Of a DNA stretch of 64,000 nt, positions 46,761-58,091 are shown piece after piece; position 1 is the stretch's first letter, and every line of letters starts with the position of its first letter. The position numbers and the translations under genes were made by a program. This stretch comes from Lithospermum erythrorhizon. Lineage: Eukaryota > Streptophyta > Magnoliopsida > Boraginales > Boraginaceae. The stretch covers positions 2,294,001 to 2,358,000 of the forward strand of contig JADFUC010001683.1 in assembly GCA_019722365.1 (NCBI GenBank). Direction: 5' to 3'. Under the pieces are notes generated by a model. The model was given only the letters and a program-made list of their open reading frames with translations. It was not told where the DNA came from and ran no database searches.

Positions 46761-47140
46761 GTTTACCACAAGAAATTTTATTATGTCAGGCGCATTATAA
46801 ATATAAAATCTTTCTACGCATTTCAATTACCCCTCTTCATTCTCATTATATGCATTAATTAATGTTTGGAATATTATGAATAAAATATATCTAATCTACA
46901 AAATAGGTATAGAAACTTACTACTCTTATTAAGAGAGAGAAATTGTGGATAAATAGTTTAGATGTTTTTTTCACTAATAACAATGAGAATTAATTTGAAA
47001 ATTTAATTCCAGATTAATGTGTATAATAAAAATATATACTTTTTGAAGTCTGCTACAAACTTATCATCTTTATTTGTTCCATTATGTAATGCAAAGAATA
47101 ATTTTTATTATTTATGAAAAGGGTACAAAATAAAACTCAT
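46761..47140. other. AT-rich spacer
   Basis: No gene or repeat boundary could be defined between two LTR-like segments. Confidence 0.4.
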
Positions 47141-48790
47141 TCTAGGGAAAAATTCCTCGATATGCAGGTTTATCAGATTGAAGAGGATCGAATGTCAGGA
47201 CTATCGGTCCACAAGCATTTCTTGTGATTTGGTGAGATGTCATTTGCTAGCGATTTGAGGTTGATGTGAGCTTGGGATGAGCTCGGCTTGACTTGAGCTT
47301 GATATGAGATATGCTCTCTATTCTGTTTGGATATGTCACAGTCTTGGCCAATTTGACAACGTCCTCGACTTGGATATGGTCAGAGGCAGGGCTTGCTGCG
47401 GCGTATTCAGTCTTGGTTGTCTTGGACTTGATTTTGGGTCTTGGACTTGATCTCAGGTCAAGCTTTAGACTTGATGGACTTCTGCGGGCGTGCGTCCTAG
47501 GATTTTGTGTTGATGGTAGGGCTTCACGCTTTTATAGTAGGGCTTCACCTTATCAGTGGGACTTGGTGAGACTATATATGTTGAAGTATACGGGTGGGAC
47601 TTGATTTGGGGATATGACTCGAGTTGGTATGTGGAGAATGATCTGCAGCGAGTGTTGGCGGCGTTCTTGCTTCCAAGCTTGTACTCTGGCGACGCCTTAG
47701 CGTATTTGGCAAATTGATGAGTGATCGGTATGAAGGTGGAGCGAACTGACCTTGTTGATGATGCTGATCAACTAGGCGAGGGCCTTAGTAGCGTATTTCT
47801 CACCTAGTATCCCGGTATAGGAATTTGAACTTTCGGGTTTATTCCTGCCTTTAGAACTTAGTGGTCTCGCCTCGGATCGTCGGATGTTCATTGAAATTTT
47901 GAATGTCGGGGAGCTACTGGCGGCTTAATCTAAATATTGAAGCATTGCTTGAGAAACTTAAATCGATTCGTCAAATTTTGCTTGAACTTGAATAATTCTT
48001 TGCGTTTGTGCAGCCAATCTTTATTTTGGAGCCTATTTTGGCCACACGGAGGTGTTCCGGCCAAGCGCGTGGTGTTTTCTTTGAGTAGTTTAAAAATTTA
48101 ACAGACAAATCTCGAGGTTTTCTACGTATTTTCTCAAGTATGTTGAATATTTTTTTGATGTTTTACGGATGTATTATTTTTTGAAAATAAGTTGGTTATA
48201 GGCCTCCGGGCCTTGAATCTTCGCCGGTTGTTGGTTTGTTTTTCGAGGTGGATCGCGTCTTATGGCGAATTTGATTTTAGGCCCAGTCACGAGGCAGGTT
48301 GATCAAAAACGGAATTTCGGCCGTAGAGGAACCCTAAATAGGCACCTATTTAGGGGTCCCTAGACTTTGGGAGCTTTTAATTTGACTGATCTTCTGAAGT
48401 CTTCGTTTTTAAACAGCGTTAACTGCAGAACCTTCGTTTTGAGTCTTAGTATGGCTTAAATCTTCATTTTGTGCCCTATAGCCGATTCTAATTAATAAAT
48501 TGGGGATTTTCCGAATCCTAATTTTAATTGACATTTAATTTTGGGCTATTTTCTCGAGAACCTATTTCGAGTTTAAAATTAGGGTTAATTAATGTAGCTC
48601 CCTTTTTTACTTCGATTTCGGGGCTTAGTTTGGGAACCCTTGTTCGTTCGAGGGTTTGATTTAAATTAGAGGTTTGTCGAGAGCATGTCGATCGCGTGCA
48701 ATTTTTTATGGCTCGATTCTTAATAAATTTGATTAATTCGTTTTAATCAATTTAATTATTATTTTAATAAATTTTCGATATCTACGCATT
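47141..48790 (-). mobile_element. LTR-like retroelement segment (2), inverted
   Basis: Read on the minus strand from about 48790 it begins GTAGATATCGAAAATTTATT, then AAAATAATAATTAAATTGATT, almost word for word the start of the segment at 53972. It also has CTAAATAGGTGCCTATTTAGG. The far part (47210-47560) has repeated GGACTTGA/GACTTGAG phrases resembling the complement of the AGTCGAG phrases at 55.97-56.1 kb. No protein motifs are seen; the Leu-rich open frame at 47311-47604 is not a gene. Confidence 0.5.
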
Positions 48791-50587
48791 GTTGCACCAA
48801 ATTCACGCCAATAATAAAACTAGCAAACTAATGCTAAAATCTGTAACCGATAAGAATCCAACCATCACACTAGTAGATATTACAAAAAAATTATCAATAT
48901 GTTTCCATAGATAATCTTGTACTAGCAATTATTTTGTAATTAATTATGACTTTTCCGCACCATCCAATGATAGTGCTTCACATGCCCACGCGTCTTTAGA
49001 CAAGTGGCTGACACATGAAGTATTTTCATTGGATAATTGGCTACCTAGATTCATGTGGGAGGAATGGAGGATTATTATAAGTTGTTAGTGCACGCCAGAA
49101 CCTTTCTGTGTGATGCTATAGATATGTAGAGGGCTTGCTTGAATTTAAGGTTGTTTTAATATTTAACTAATACTACTAATATAATCTTATAAACAAGTAA
49201 TATTATTTGATATATATCTTAATGTATTTAAAAAAGTTCCATTATAAATAGGGTAAGGAAAGGTCAGAGATAAATGCGTAATTTTCATTGAAATAAATGT
49301 CATGGGTTGATCCATGATAATAACCCATAAAGCTAGTCGTTGGTATACCGAGTTGAAGCAATATATGAATGTTTTTTAATGGTAGTAACATTGCCTCTAA
49401 AGGTGTAAATAAAGGAACACAGAATGAAGTCATGAACCATAAAAAAACTACAAGAGGCAGAATTTTCATTTATTCTATGTAGTCCATACCATTTTATTGC
49501 ATATGATGATTTGTCTATCAGTTAATGTTACCACAAACTCTAACATTAACTTATTTTATCTTTTTATAATAAAGAAGATCAATTCAAATAAAGCAAGAAG
49601 GGCAGCATCTCTTTGTTTCACATCATATATAGGTTGGATTGGAAAAATGGACTCAATAAAGATCAAAGACGTCTTGTTAGTTTCTGATTCTTTTCCTTTC
49701 TCAAATATACTAGCAAGACAACATGGTTTTGATGCTTAGTATTATCTTTCGTAAATACCAGCAAGACAACACATGTTATGCTTGTGAAAATGCCATTAAA
49801 GTTCATTCAATGGGATAATAATGTCCCCTACGTATTGTCCTAAGTCATAACCACTAGATTTTTTTTTTTTATAATTAATGCATATATAAAAATTCAAACA
49901 TCTATTATATCAATTTTGGCATTTCTAATTATGCCATCAATGAAATTGAAAGTATTAATTGTTACACCAAGCAAATTTAAGAAACATCCTATGAAGTTTA
50001 GAAACCAAAATAATTTGTAAATGTCTTGATTCTTCGTTCAGATTCGTTCTTTATTTTGGATCTTTGTAAGAAAAGTCTGATGCGGCCTGAGGTCGATGCG
50101 TTTTCGAGTCTGGTGAGAAAATAAAAAGTGAGCCCCACTAAAGGTACCAAAAAAAATTCTAAGCTTCGTACATGCTTTTCATTAAAAATTATTAAAAAAT
50201 TGTTCTTCATAAATTTTCATAGAAGTATGCCCAAATGTAAATTAAAAAATTTGATAGAAACGAACAAACAAACATAAGTTATACTATTGTAGGAAATTTT
50301 ATTAGAACTATGAGCAATATTGAAAAAAAATGATTCCTTAGTAGTAAAGGCCCATATAATACTAGTATAAATATCAAGAAAGAGAAAAATTACTCAAAAT
50401 GAAAAGTGGCATATAGACAATTATTATTGTTTAAAATTTATATTAGAATTATAAAAAAACAATTGGAAACAAAAACATAAGAAAAATATTTATATTTTCT
50501 AAGATTTTTAACTAAAGAAAGCTCCTAAATAATAATGTTAGCCTAAAGTAATTGGAAAAGGAAAAACAGGGCATATGGAGTAAAAAT
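48791..50587. other. Intergenic, no gene recognised
   Basis: AT-rich, with short open frames on both strands (49242-49469, 49497-49739, 49998-50210) that lack recognisable domains, splice support or mutual consistency. No terminal repeats could be paired. Confidence 0.5.
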
Positions 50588-50690
50588 TGAGCACCACCAG
50601 GTTTGAACCAATAACGTTGTGTATGATAATCATGGTGAATATTAGTCACGCTGCTTGACCAATGAGGTAAGTCAAAGGTAGATTTAAAAT
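50588..50690 (-). mobile_element. SINE-like tRNA-derived head
   Basis: On the minus strand, CCTCATTGGTCAAGCAGCG (A-box-like) is followed about 45 bases later by ATTGGTTCAAACCTGG, whose GGTTCAAACC is a good pol III B box. The spacing fits a tRNA-derived SINE. No tail or target duplication was fixed. Confidence 0.45.
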
Positions 50691-51199
50691 TGATTCATCT
50701 TAGAACATATATAAGACATCTACAAAAACATTGGAAAGGGGGTCCCTCGGCAGTGGTCCATGTGCGGTAAATAACCCACACTAAAACTTTCAGCCGGCCC
50801 TGCAAACTTGAAAAATGGAAATTACCATTGATGAACTAGATAAAATGATTACTATAATTCTTTCTCAGTTTGCATGTTGTTAAAATAAGCTTCTCCACAG
50901 CAACGTATTATTGATTCTTGAGCTATTTTCTTGATCCGTTCTTTTGGTGATATCTTTTTGAAGATCGCAGCTTTTTATTGTTGACAGCGTCTTTTATGAT
51001 ACGTAGAGATAAGTCGAGTTGAATTCGCTGTCATTTGAGATACCAATATAGATCATGACATCTTGTTTTTTGACATTTTCTATTACAGCAGTTTGAGATT
51101 AACATATGACTTTTGTTGAAGCTGAATTTTTTTATCATTCTGTTTTTGTCTCTTGTGTTTATGTGGTTTGGATTTTGGATTTTGGTCAAAGTTTTGTAA

Positions 51200-51832
51200 G
51201 ATTTACGATGCAATTATTGGTGATTTTTGGTTCAAGGTTAAATTATTGAAGATGAGGTTATTTCTGGTGATCCATATTATTCACAAGATGCTGCAGAAAA
51301 GATATATGAGAACCTGGTTCATTTTGGAGTTGATTAAATCTGAGATGAAGAAATAAATGTCTTGGTTGTGGTGGGTAGTGTTAATATTAAAGTTTGACCA
51401 GTTATATTTGGCAAAGGGGCAGGAATAGAAGAGGTTATTTTTTGTTTCAACTAGTTCTTGGCAAAATGTTCATTTTGTATTTATGGTTTGTAAAATTATT
51501 GTTGATACATTGAGTGGGAGTTTCGAATAAAAACTTTATTTTTGGCGGATAAGCAATTTCAAAAAATTTGTCTAGGTTTGTTTGGGAATATTTTTGAAGT
51601 TTGATGGGGTTTTGGGGAGATTTAATTTTTTTCATTTATGACTATAAATATCTTTTTGTCTTGTGGTTTCATTTAATTAAAGTATTCTAATATCTTAACT
51701 TGTTAGTTTAATCTTTGATGATTTTTTGACAATATTTTCCAGGAAAGTATACTTGAAGGGGCGTATTCCGGTGGAAGCTTTGGCGAGGAAAGAAGATGAG
51801 AACTTTGTTGAGATGGTTTAATGAGGTATTAT
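51200..51832 (+). pseudogene. Decayed coding segment of unknown identity
   Basis: From about 51249 one frame reads DEVISGDPYYSQDAAEKIYE and continues NLVHFGVD; in the same frame, after stops, it gives DEEINVLVVVGSVNIKV and then PVIFGKGAGIEEV to about 51435. After an AT-rich stretch, a pyrimidine tract and TTTCCAG acceptor at 51742 are followed by KVYLKGRIPVEALARKEDE and NFVEMV before a stop. The composition is protein-like and unlike the flanks. I cannot name the family. It could be a captured or retro-copied host gene fragment, or the 3' part of an old gene. Confidence 0.35.
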
Positions 51833-51839
51833 TGGTACA

Positions 51840-52480
51840 GTTTTATTAACCGGAATCTATCTAGGAAAATAATTTCGGTTCAGGACGGACAATTCTATTC
51901 CGAGCCCAAAAATCGGGCACCGGACGAGAACACGTTTCAAAGCCGAGGCGGTTACCGGTTTTATCTAGATCCTAATTAAAAATTAAAAAATAATTCGAAC
52001 ATAATAACAATTCAAAAATAATGATACAAAAATTAAAGAAAAATTCGAAAATAGTAACACAAAAATTAAATAACAATTCGAAAATAATAACACAAAAATT
52101 AAATAACAATTCAAAAATAATAACACAAAAATTAAAGAACAATTCAAAACCTAATTAGTAATCACTAAATTAAACATATTTACATGAATTAAGTAATTAA
52201 AGCATAGATTAAACAATATTTACAATTTTAAAAATTTAGATGTATAAGTTATAACTTATAAGTGATAACAAAAGTAAGCAAAAGGGAACTAACCCTTAGA
52301 GGGGAGGGGGAGGGGGCGTTTTTGTTTTATATGAACCTACCGGTTCGGTTTCGGGGTTCCCAGTCCTTATCCTTTCGGATTCCGGATCGATCGATGGATT
52401 TGGGGCCAGAATCGGTCTAGAATTCCGAATGGATAATGGGCCCAGGGAATTCGTCGGACCGGCTGGAGTCAAAATCGGCA
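51840..52480. repeat. GAACCGG-rich repeat with a 34-base tandem array
   Basis: Both ends are rich in CGGTTCGG/CCGGAAT phrases (51850-51965 and 52330-52480), resembling each other in inverted orientation and the repeat at 31 kb. Between about 51985 and 52150, CAATTCGAAAATAATAACAC plus AAAAATTAAATAA-type units repeat about five times with a period near 34. Confidence 0.5.
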
Positions 52481-52727
52481 TCCACTAATAATTGTGACTA
52501 TAATGTTACGTCCTTAATGGGGTGGAAAATTCATAATCCAAGCGATCAAATCCGGATATTAATTTGGTCGCCTTTGCCAGCCAAGGACAAATCATGGGTT
52601 CATTTATTTTTGAGTCACTGGTGAGTAAACCTCCGAGTCTATGAGGGATTATTTTTATTTGAAGCATTGAAGAGGGTAGAGAGTTAGGGAGTAGTATTTT
52701 GATTAAAGAGTTCACTAAATTTGGATG

Positions 52728-53410
52728 TTATACCCGGCCTCGGTTCGCAAGGAAACAGATCGATGATGGAGTGTTTGAAGCCAAATCTTCCCATATTTTT
52801 TTTGTCGAAGACACAAAAATTTCCAATTTATTAATGGATCTTTTTGAATGAGTTCGCTTCCCACGGGGGTGGCAAACTTTTTTAGTTTCGTTAAGAGTGG
52901 GGAGGGAAAATTTATAAGCTTGATTCTTATCAATTTCTTTTGAATGAGTTCCCATTGCATAAACTAGTGTAGATTGTAAAACTGATTTTATAAGTGTGAT
53001 TCTGCCCGCAAAATTTAGAAAAGTTGATTTCCAGCTTAATATTTTATTTTTAATTCTATCAACAATGTTAGAGAAAATTATTTTTCTTTTTTTAATATCA
53101 AGAGAAATTTCAAGATAATTTCCAAAAAACTCCGAAGTTGTGATTTTTAAATCAGTTAGAATTTTATGTTTTGAAAAATTGGGTGTATTAAAGCAAAACG
53201 TGATGATTGATTTTTTAAACATGATTTTGCAGTCGAGAGCAAAATTATTTATTGAGTTGCAAAATGAAGTGAGTGTTATTAAGATTGAGGTGAATGAAAG
53301 AAATAACTATCATCCGCAAGAAAAGTTAATTAATTTCAGTCCTCTAGCGATAGAGATTCCTTTTATCGACTTTTTGGTTTGGAGTTTTGTTAGAGAAAAG
53401 TTGATGTTTT
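52728..53410 (-). mobile_element. L1-type LINE remnant (end of reverse transcriptase)
   Basis: On the minus strand the frame from 53222 to 52728 reads NYLEISLDIKKRKIIFSNIV then DRIKNKILSWKS and AGRITLIKSVLQSTLVYAM, which is the conserved stretch following the catalytic core of plant L1 reverse transcriptases. Upstream, in shifted frames, ADDSYF and IARGLK-like pieces (53290-53350) mark the YADD/FADD active-site region. Frameshifts break it and the endonuclease part is missing. Confidence 0.75.
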
Positions 53411-53971
53411 AACAAACTATATATAAATTATAACCATTGTTTAATTTAACAAACTAAAATTCTTCAAAAGTTTTAAGCTTTTCTGATAAATTTATAACTT
53501 CAAAATTTTGAACATTAACAAAGCTTATTTGAATTTAAAAAACAGAGACAATAAGTTTTTTGTCTCAGCGTTGATAGATAAAGATCTTCCCTCGAAATAG
53601 GATAAGACCCACTTTCTTCTACGTATTCTCAATTAATTTTAAATATAACCTACATTGATTTTAATACTGATATCGAGGAAACTGACTACATCGATGCGCG
53701 TTCTACGCCCGTAGCGGTCACGTTTCGCGTGAGGATCACATTAAAAAGGATATTTTTTAACATTTAGGCCAATTAGTACATGTCAACACATAAGGGATCG
53801 GATTGCGTGTGGGAGAGAGATTATTGAAGAGATTTTTCACATATTTTAGACCAATGTTAGACCAATGTGGCAACCCGTCATAAATTTTTTCTCATATTTA
53901 TGTCAACAGATTTATGGATGTAATTCAAAAAAAATTTCATTATAATCAAATATAAAATTGAGATGGATGTC
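53411..53971. other. Spacer, no gene recognised
   Basis: AT-rich. 53690-53830 is somewhat GC-richer (CGCGTTCTACGCCCGTAGCGG) but carries no defined feature. Confidence 0.4.
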
Positions 53972-56270
53972 TGTAGACATTGAAAATTTATCAAAATAAT
54001 AATTAAATTGATCAAGATGAATTAATCAAATTAATTAAAAGTTGAGCCAGCAAAGGTGCATGGTGATTAGGATTTACTGATTAAGCGCAGAATTAAAATT
54101 CAATTAGCCTCGTCGAGCAAGGGTTAGGAAATGAAGCCCACAGGTCGCGAAGCCAAAAAATAATGATTTACACCTTAAACCTAAATTTGAACTTCCAGGT
54201 CCCGAGAAAACATTGCTCTCGTTAAATGTTAATTAAAAATTAGGGCTCGAAAACCAAGAATTTTATTGATTAAAAATCGGCGTATGGAACATTCAGAAAA
54301 CCGCGTGGCTCGAAATGAAGAATCCCAAATGGAGCGTTCAAGAAAGCCCACGTGGCTCGAAATGAAGAATCTAAAAACCACGAGGTTTAAAATGAAGCTC
54401 CGAGAAGTTATGTGGTTCGAGAATCAGAGAGAGTACAAAGATGTGTTGTTAATCCAGGCAAAATTATGTGGTTGATTCCCCGAGACTACAAAAAGTTGTG
54501 TGGTTGTCGAAGACCCAAAGTTATGGTTAATCGAGGCTACAAAGGTCCGAGTCGATATGAAAATATTTTGGCCTGAAAAAAGAATCTGGAGCATGCTTTT
54601 TATGTGAAATAGGCGCCTATTTCTATTGCTTGAAAGCGTGGTCTAAATAAAACGTCCGTATCTTTGCCCAAATTCAACGGTCAGGTCGTGATCATACTCA
54701 GCATCCAAACCCGGCCAATCGAAGCGGCGTTTCGGGCACGAAACCTATAAATACCCCCTCTCTTTTTGATTCGAAAATTCCATAGGAAAAACCCTGACAT
54801 TCATTTACCACAAAACACCGCAAAATCCTTGAGAAAATATAGAAAAACCTGCGAGATTTCTCCCGAGTTAAATCACTTAAAGGCGCCCGGCAAAAACACC
54901 ACGTGGTGGTGGGGAAACACCTCGGTGGCCAAAAATAGATACCTAAAATCAAGGATTATTATGGCATGAAATAATTCTTCAAGTTAAGCGAAATGCGATG
55001 AGAATCGGCGAAAGTTTCTCGAAGCGGCGAATATTCGGGATTAAACTCACGTAGTCACGATTATTCAAAAACTTGGATGAGCGTCGATAAATCTCGGGGT
55101 TTCATTCATCAAATCCCCGGATAAGAATACGGCGTTAGGTCCACATATTGGATTCTAGGTAGGAACCTTGTTGCTAAGGTCTGTCACAGTTGATCGGTAT
55201 AAATTGACAAGGTTGGAAAGCTCACGAAACGTCGAATGGGCTGCAGTGGTTAGAAGGGCACTTCCCGGCGACTTAGAGGTCACGGGTTCGATTCTCATTG
55301 AGGCGGTGGGTGGGTTTTTTTTTTTTTAAAAAGGTTGGAAACTCCACCCATCACGGATCATTACTACGACTGACTTAATTGCTTGGAGCCGTTGTAATCA
55401 AAATTTAGAGCCCAGCAGTAACTTGAAAACTTTAAATCGAGTAAAGTGAGGCCAAATATCATTTCAAAATTAAGTGAGGCCAAATAAGCCAGCTGCAAGT
55501 CTACGTGGGTCGTATCCTTAAATCACATACCATAGCTGACAATATTTCTTAAGGCTGTTGTAGCCTGAGCAAGAGAAGCGTATTCAAACTGACAACACTT
55601 CCTATCGCTCCATGCAATTTCGAAGGCAGGTCACTATCTCAATCAGCGTCGTAGCGAGACGTGAGTCATGAAAGACAAATGGCTTATCCGACTACCGTAT
55701 CTGCCAAAGGTGAAAGCACTAAATTGAGAAGTCATGCAGTCTTTGAAGTCGATACTATGACTGACTTTTGTAGTAAGTAAAATTGAGTGTAAAATAGACC
55801 CGGAGATCAGTCAAAGGCCCAGAGATCGAATTAAATACGACCCGACACGGGAATACCACACTTCTAAGGCTCCCGGCTCGGACCATATCGAGTCAGGGGG
55901 CCAGGTCTCGGCTCGAAGCCGAGGCCAGGGACATATCCCGGTACAGCCTGGAGAACACATCCCAAAATTAAATCAGTCGAGATCAAAGTCAGAGTCAGTC
56001 GAGAGGCTCGAATCGGTACCGAGCCAAAGATCGGCCAGAGTCGAGGCATTTATGCAATATCAAATCAAGGCAAGTCGAGTTTACATGAGATCGAATCAAT
56101 TTCGAGTCAGCAATGAGCTTGTCATGGTCGTCGTAATGACTGAGAACTTTATAATTTTGGATAGTCGATCCTTTTCGATTTGATAAAACACATTATCTTG
56201 AGAAATTTTTTTCTTATAGTAACTTTTATTTTGTACCCCTATCATAATAATAAAAATTCTTTTTTGCATT
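53972..56270 (+). mobile_element. LTR-like retroelement segment (3)
   Basis: Starts TGTAGACATTGAAAATTTAT, then CAAAATAATAATTAAATTGAT, matching segment 2 in opposite orientation. It contains repeated CGTGGCTCGAAATGAAGAATC phrases (54300-54370), GAAATAGGCGCCTATTTC at 54605, and a run of GTCGAG/GTCAGAG phrases at 55960-56110. It ends around TTTGTACCCCTATCATAATAA, reminiscent of LTR polyadenylation regions. No gag or pol is visible. The SINE at 55.2 kb is nested inside. Confidence 0.45.
55232..55328 (+). mobile_element. tRNA-derived SINE
   Basis: A-box-like TGGGCTGCAGTGGTTAG at 55237 and B box GGGTTCGATTC at 55284 are spaced as in a tRNA head. They are followed by TCATTGAGGCGGTGGGTGGG and a 13-base T run. 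Compact plant SINEs of this wording with poly(T) tails are known. It is short (about 97 bases), and clean target duplications were not identified. Confidence 0.7.
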
Positions 56271-56730
56271 ACAATGTCCTACATCAAATATTTTCTCTTA
56301 AAAATTCGATTCATTCAGTATTTCAATGCTCTATAGCTTTCGGAAGATATGAACAAGGATTTGTTATGATTAATATAGGCGGATTTATTGACTTGATTTA
56401 CTAAATAACACATAATAATGATTAGAAATCTGGTATATGCATGAATATGTTGTAATTTAGCCTATTGCAGGTTATATACTAATTTTGATTCTGAAAGTTT
56501 ATCAAAGAGTAGGAAGTAAAGTCAATAAAGGCATGTTTGTTCACAAAAGTGGCCATGCTAATGCTTAACAAATGTCACTTAGATGAACTAATACACATGA
56601 ATTGATCATCAAAAGCACCAAACAAATACTTGATTATCATTAATCAAATCAAGCAATGAAGGGAAAAAGCCGGCCAAGACGGACATTCTCACACCTGTGA
56701 TGCTACATTAATGGCATTGTCAATTTATAA
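56271..56730. other. AT-rich spacer
   Basis: No gene, RNA or repeat boundary could be supported. The open frame at 56180-56404 has no domain. Confidence 0.45.
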
Positions 56731-57297
56731 TGACGAATAAAGGCATGCGTCTTGCTGACATTATGTCGATTTACCGAATATTTGATATTTTTTATGTTTA
56801 ATTGAAATCATTCTAAAATTGTGTAAAAGCACACACTCTTTTGATTTTTCCACAATTAATATTTTTATTTTTGAGTCATAAATAACAACAAATATAATAT
56901 AGAAAATTACAATAAAAATGATGTTCATAGATAGAATCTTATATAGGCGAGATATCAATAGAGATCTGAAATATTAACTTTTAATAATTTGATGTCATAC
57001 GATTAAATGTATTGTGAATTGATCGTTAATATTGTAGAATTAATTGCTTACATGTTAGTTAAGTGTTGAGGATTTAAAAGGTATAATTTAAATTTTGTGT
57101 ACCCAAATATATAAAATTCATATCATGAAATTAAATAATAGTATTAATTCTACATAATAATAAATAATAATAGATTTCTACTCGAATCATATGATTATTT
57201 AACTAATTCCTATTATAATAATAATAACAATAGTTCTGTAATAAATAAATAATAATAATTCTACACAAAAGAAATATGATTATTGCTAACACCTATT

Positions 57298-57328
<31 letters not shown>

Positions 57329-58091
57329 TAGTTTTCATGCAAAAATATATTATTATTTAGCTAATTAAACATTGAAAATGATATATGATGTGAGAAAGTC
57401 ATATTAATGAAAAGCGATAAAACCAATTAATAATATATAATATACTTGGGGAATTAAGAGCGGAATCTTATTAGGCTAAATGCCTTTGGTATGAAGCATA
57501 TTCTTGGGAATTGAATCATGAAAGTTATACATGCATAATTGAGCAAAAATAATTATTAGTGACCTATTTTAAATCGTTAAACATGCATTGGAGATAAATA
57601 AATAAATTAGTCAAAGGGAGTGGGATACGCGACAATTACATAAAATATATATATGTCAAATGCTGAATGTGTGTGTGTTGATGATTACATTCCGATTGAT
57701 AATGCTTACGTAATGTCTGTGATATAAAAGTATGATGAATATATCTATCTCTCGTTTTTTATTTGAGTATATCGATGTGAAGCTTTGTGGGTAATTACTA
57801 ATTACTTATTATTTTAATAAATATAAAATTTATATCATTCAGAATTCGTCTTTGAAAATAGTTTCCATAATATTATTTTTATAATTTTTACTTGAACATA
57901 TAGTTTAAGAATAATTGATAGTCAGTTAAGCGATATACAGCTGTCAAATAAAAAAAATTGAGGAAGTAGTAGTTAATTACGTAGAGCTCACTAATTTTTA
58001 GATTTTAGATAGAAAGGTAATTTAGTAATTAATAGTGTGTGAAAATGGAAAAGCCTTGGCGCTATTAACTGACTTTTATATATGTTAGTGA
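56731..58091 (-). mobile_element. Non-autonomous Helitron, copy C
   Basis: Read on the minus strand it begins A|TCACTAACATATATAAAAG and shares with copies A and B the CTAAATTACC-type phrase, ATT arrays (57295-57335) and, at its 3' side, ATCATTCTAAAATTGTGTAA in plus orientation at about 56807. The terminal hairpin and CTAG are decayed (GACGAATAAAGGCATGCG in plus orientation at 56732). Confidence 0.6.

Noticed and set aside
47311..47604. 97-codon Leu-rich open frame
   Set aside because: It lies inside an LTR-like segment of opposite orientation, and its leucines come from repeated GGACTTGA-type units.
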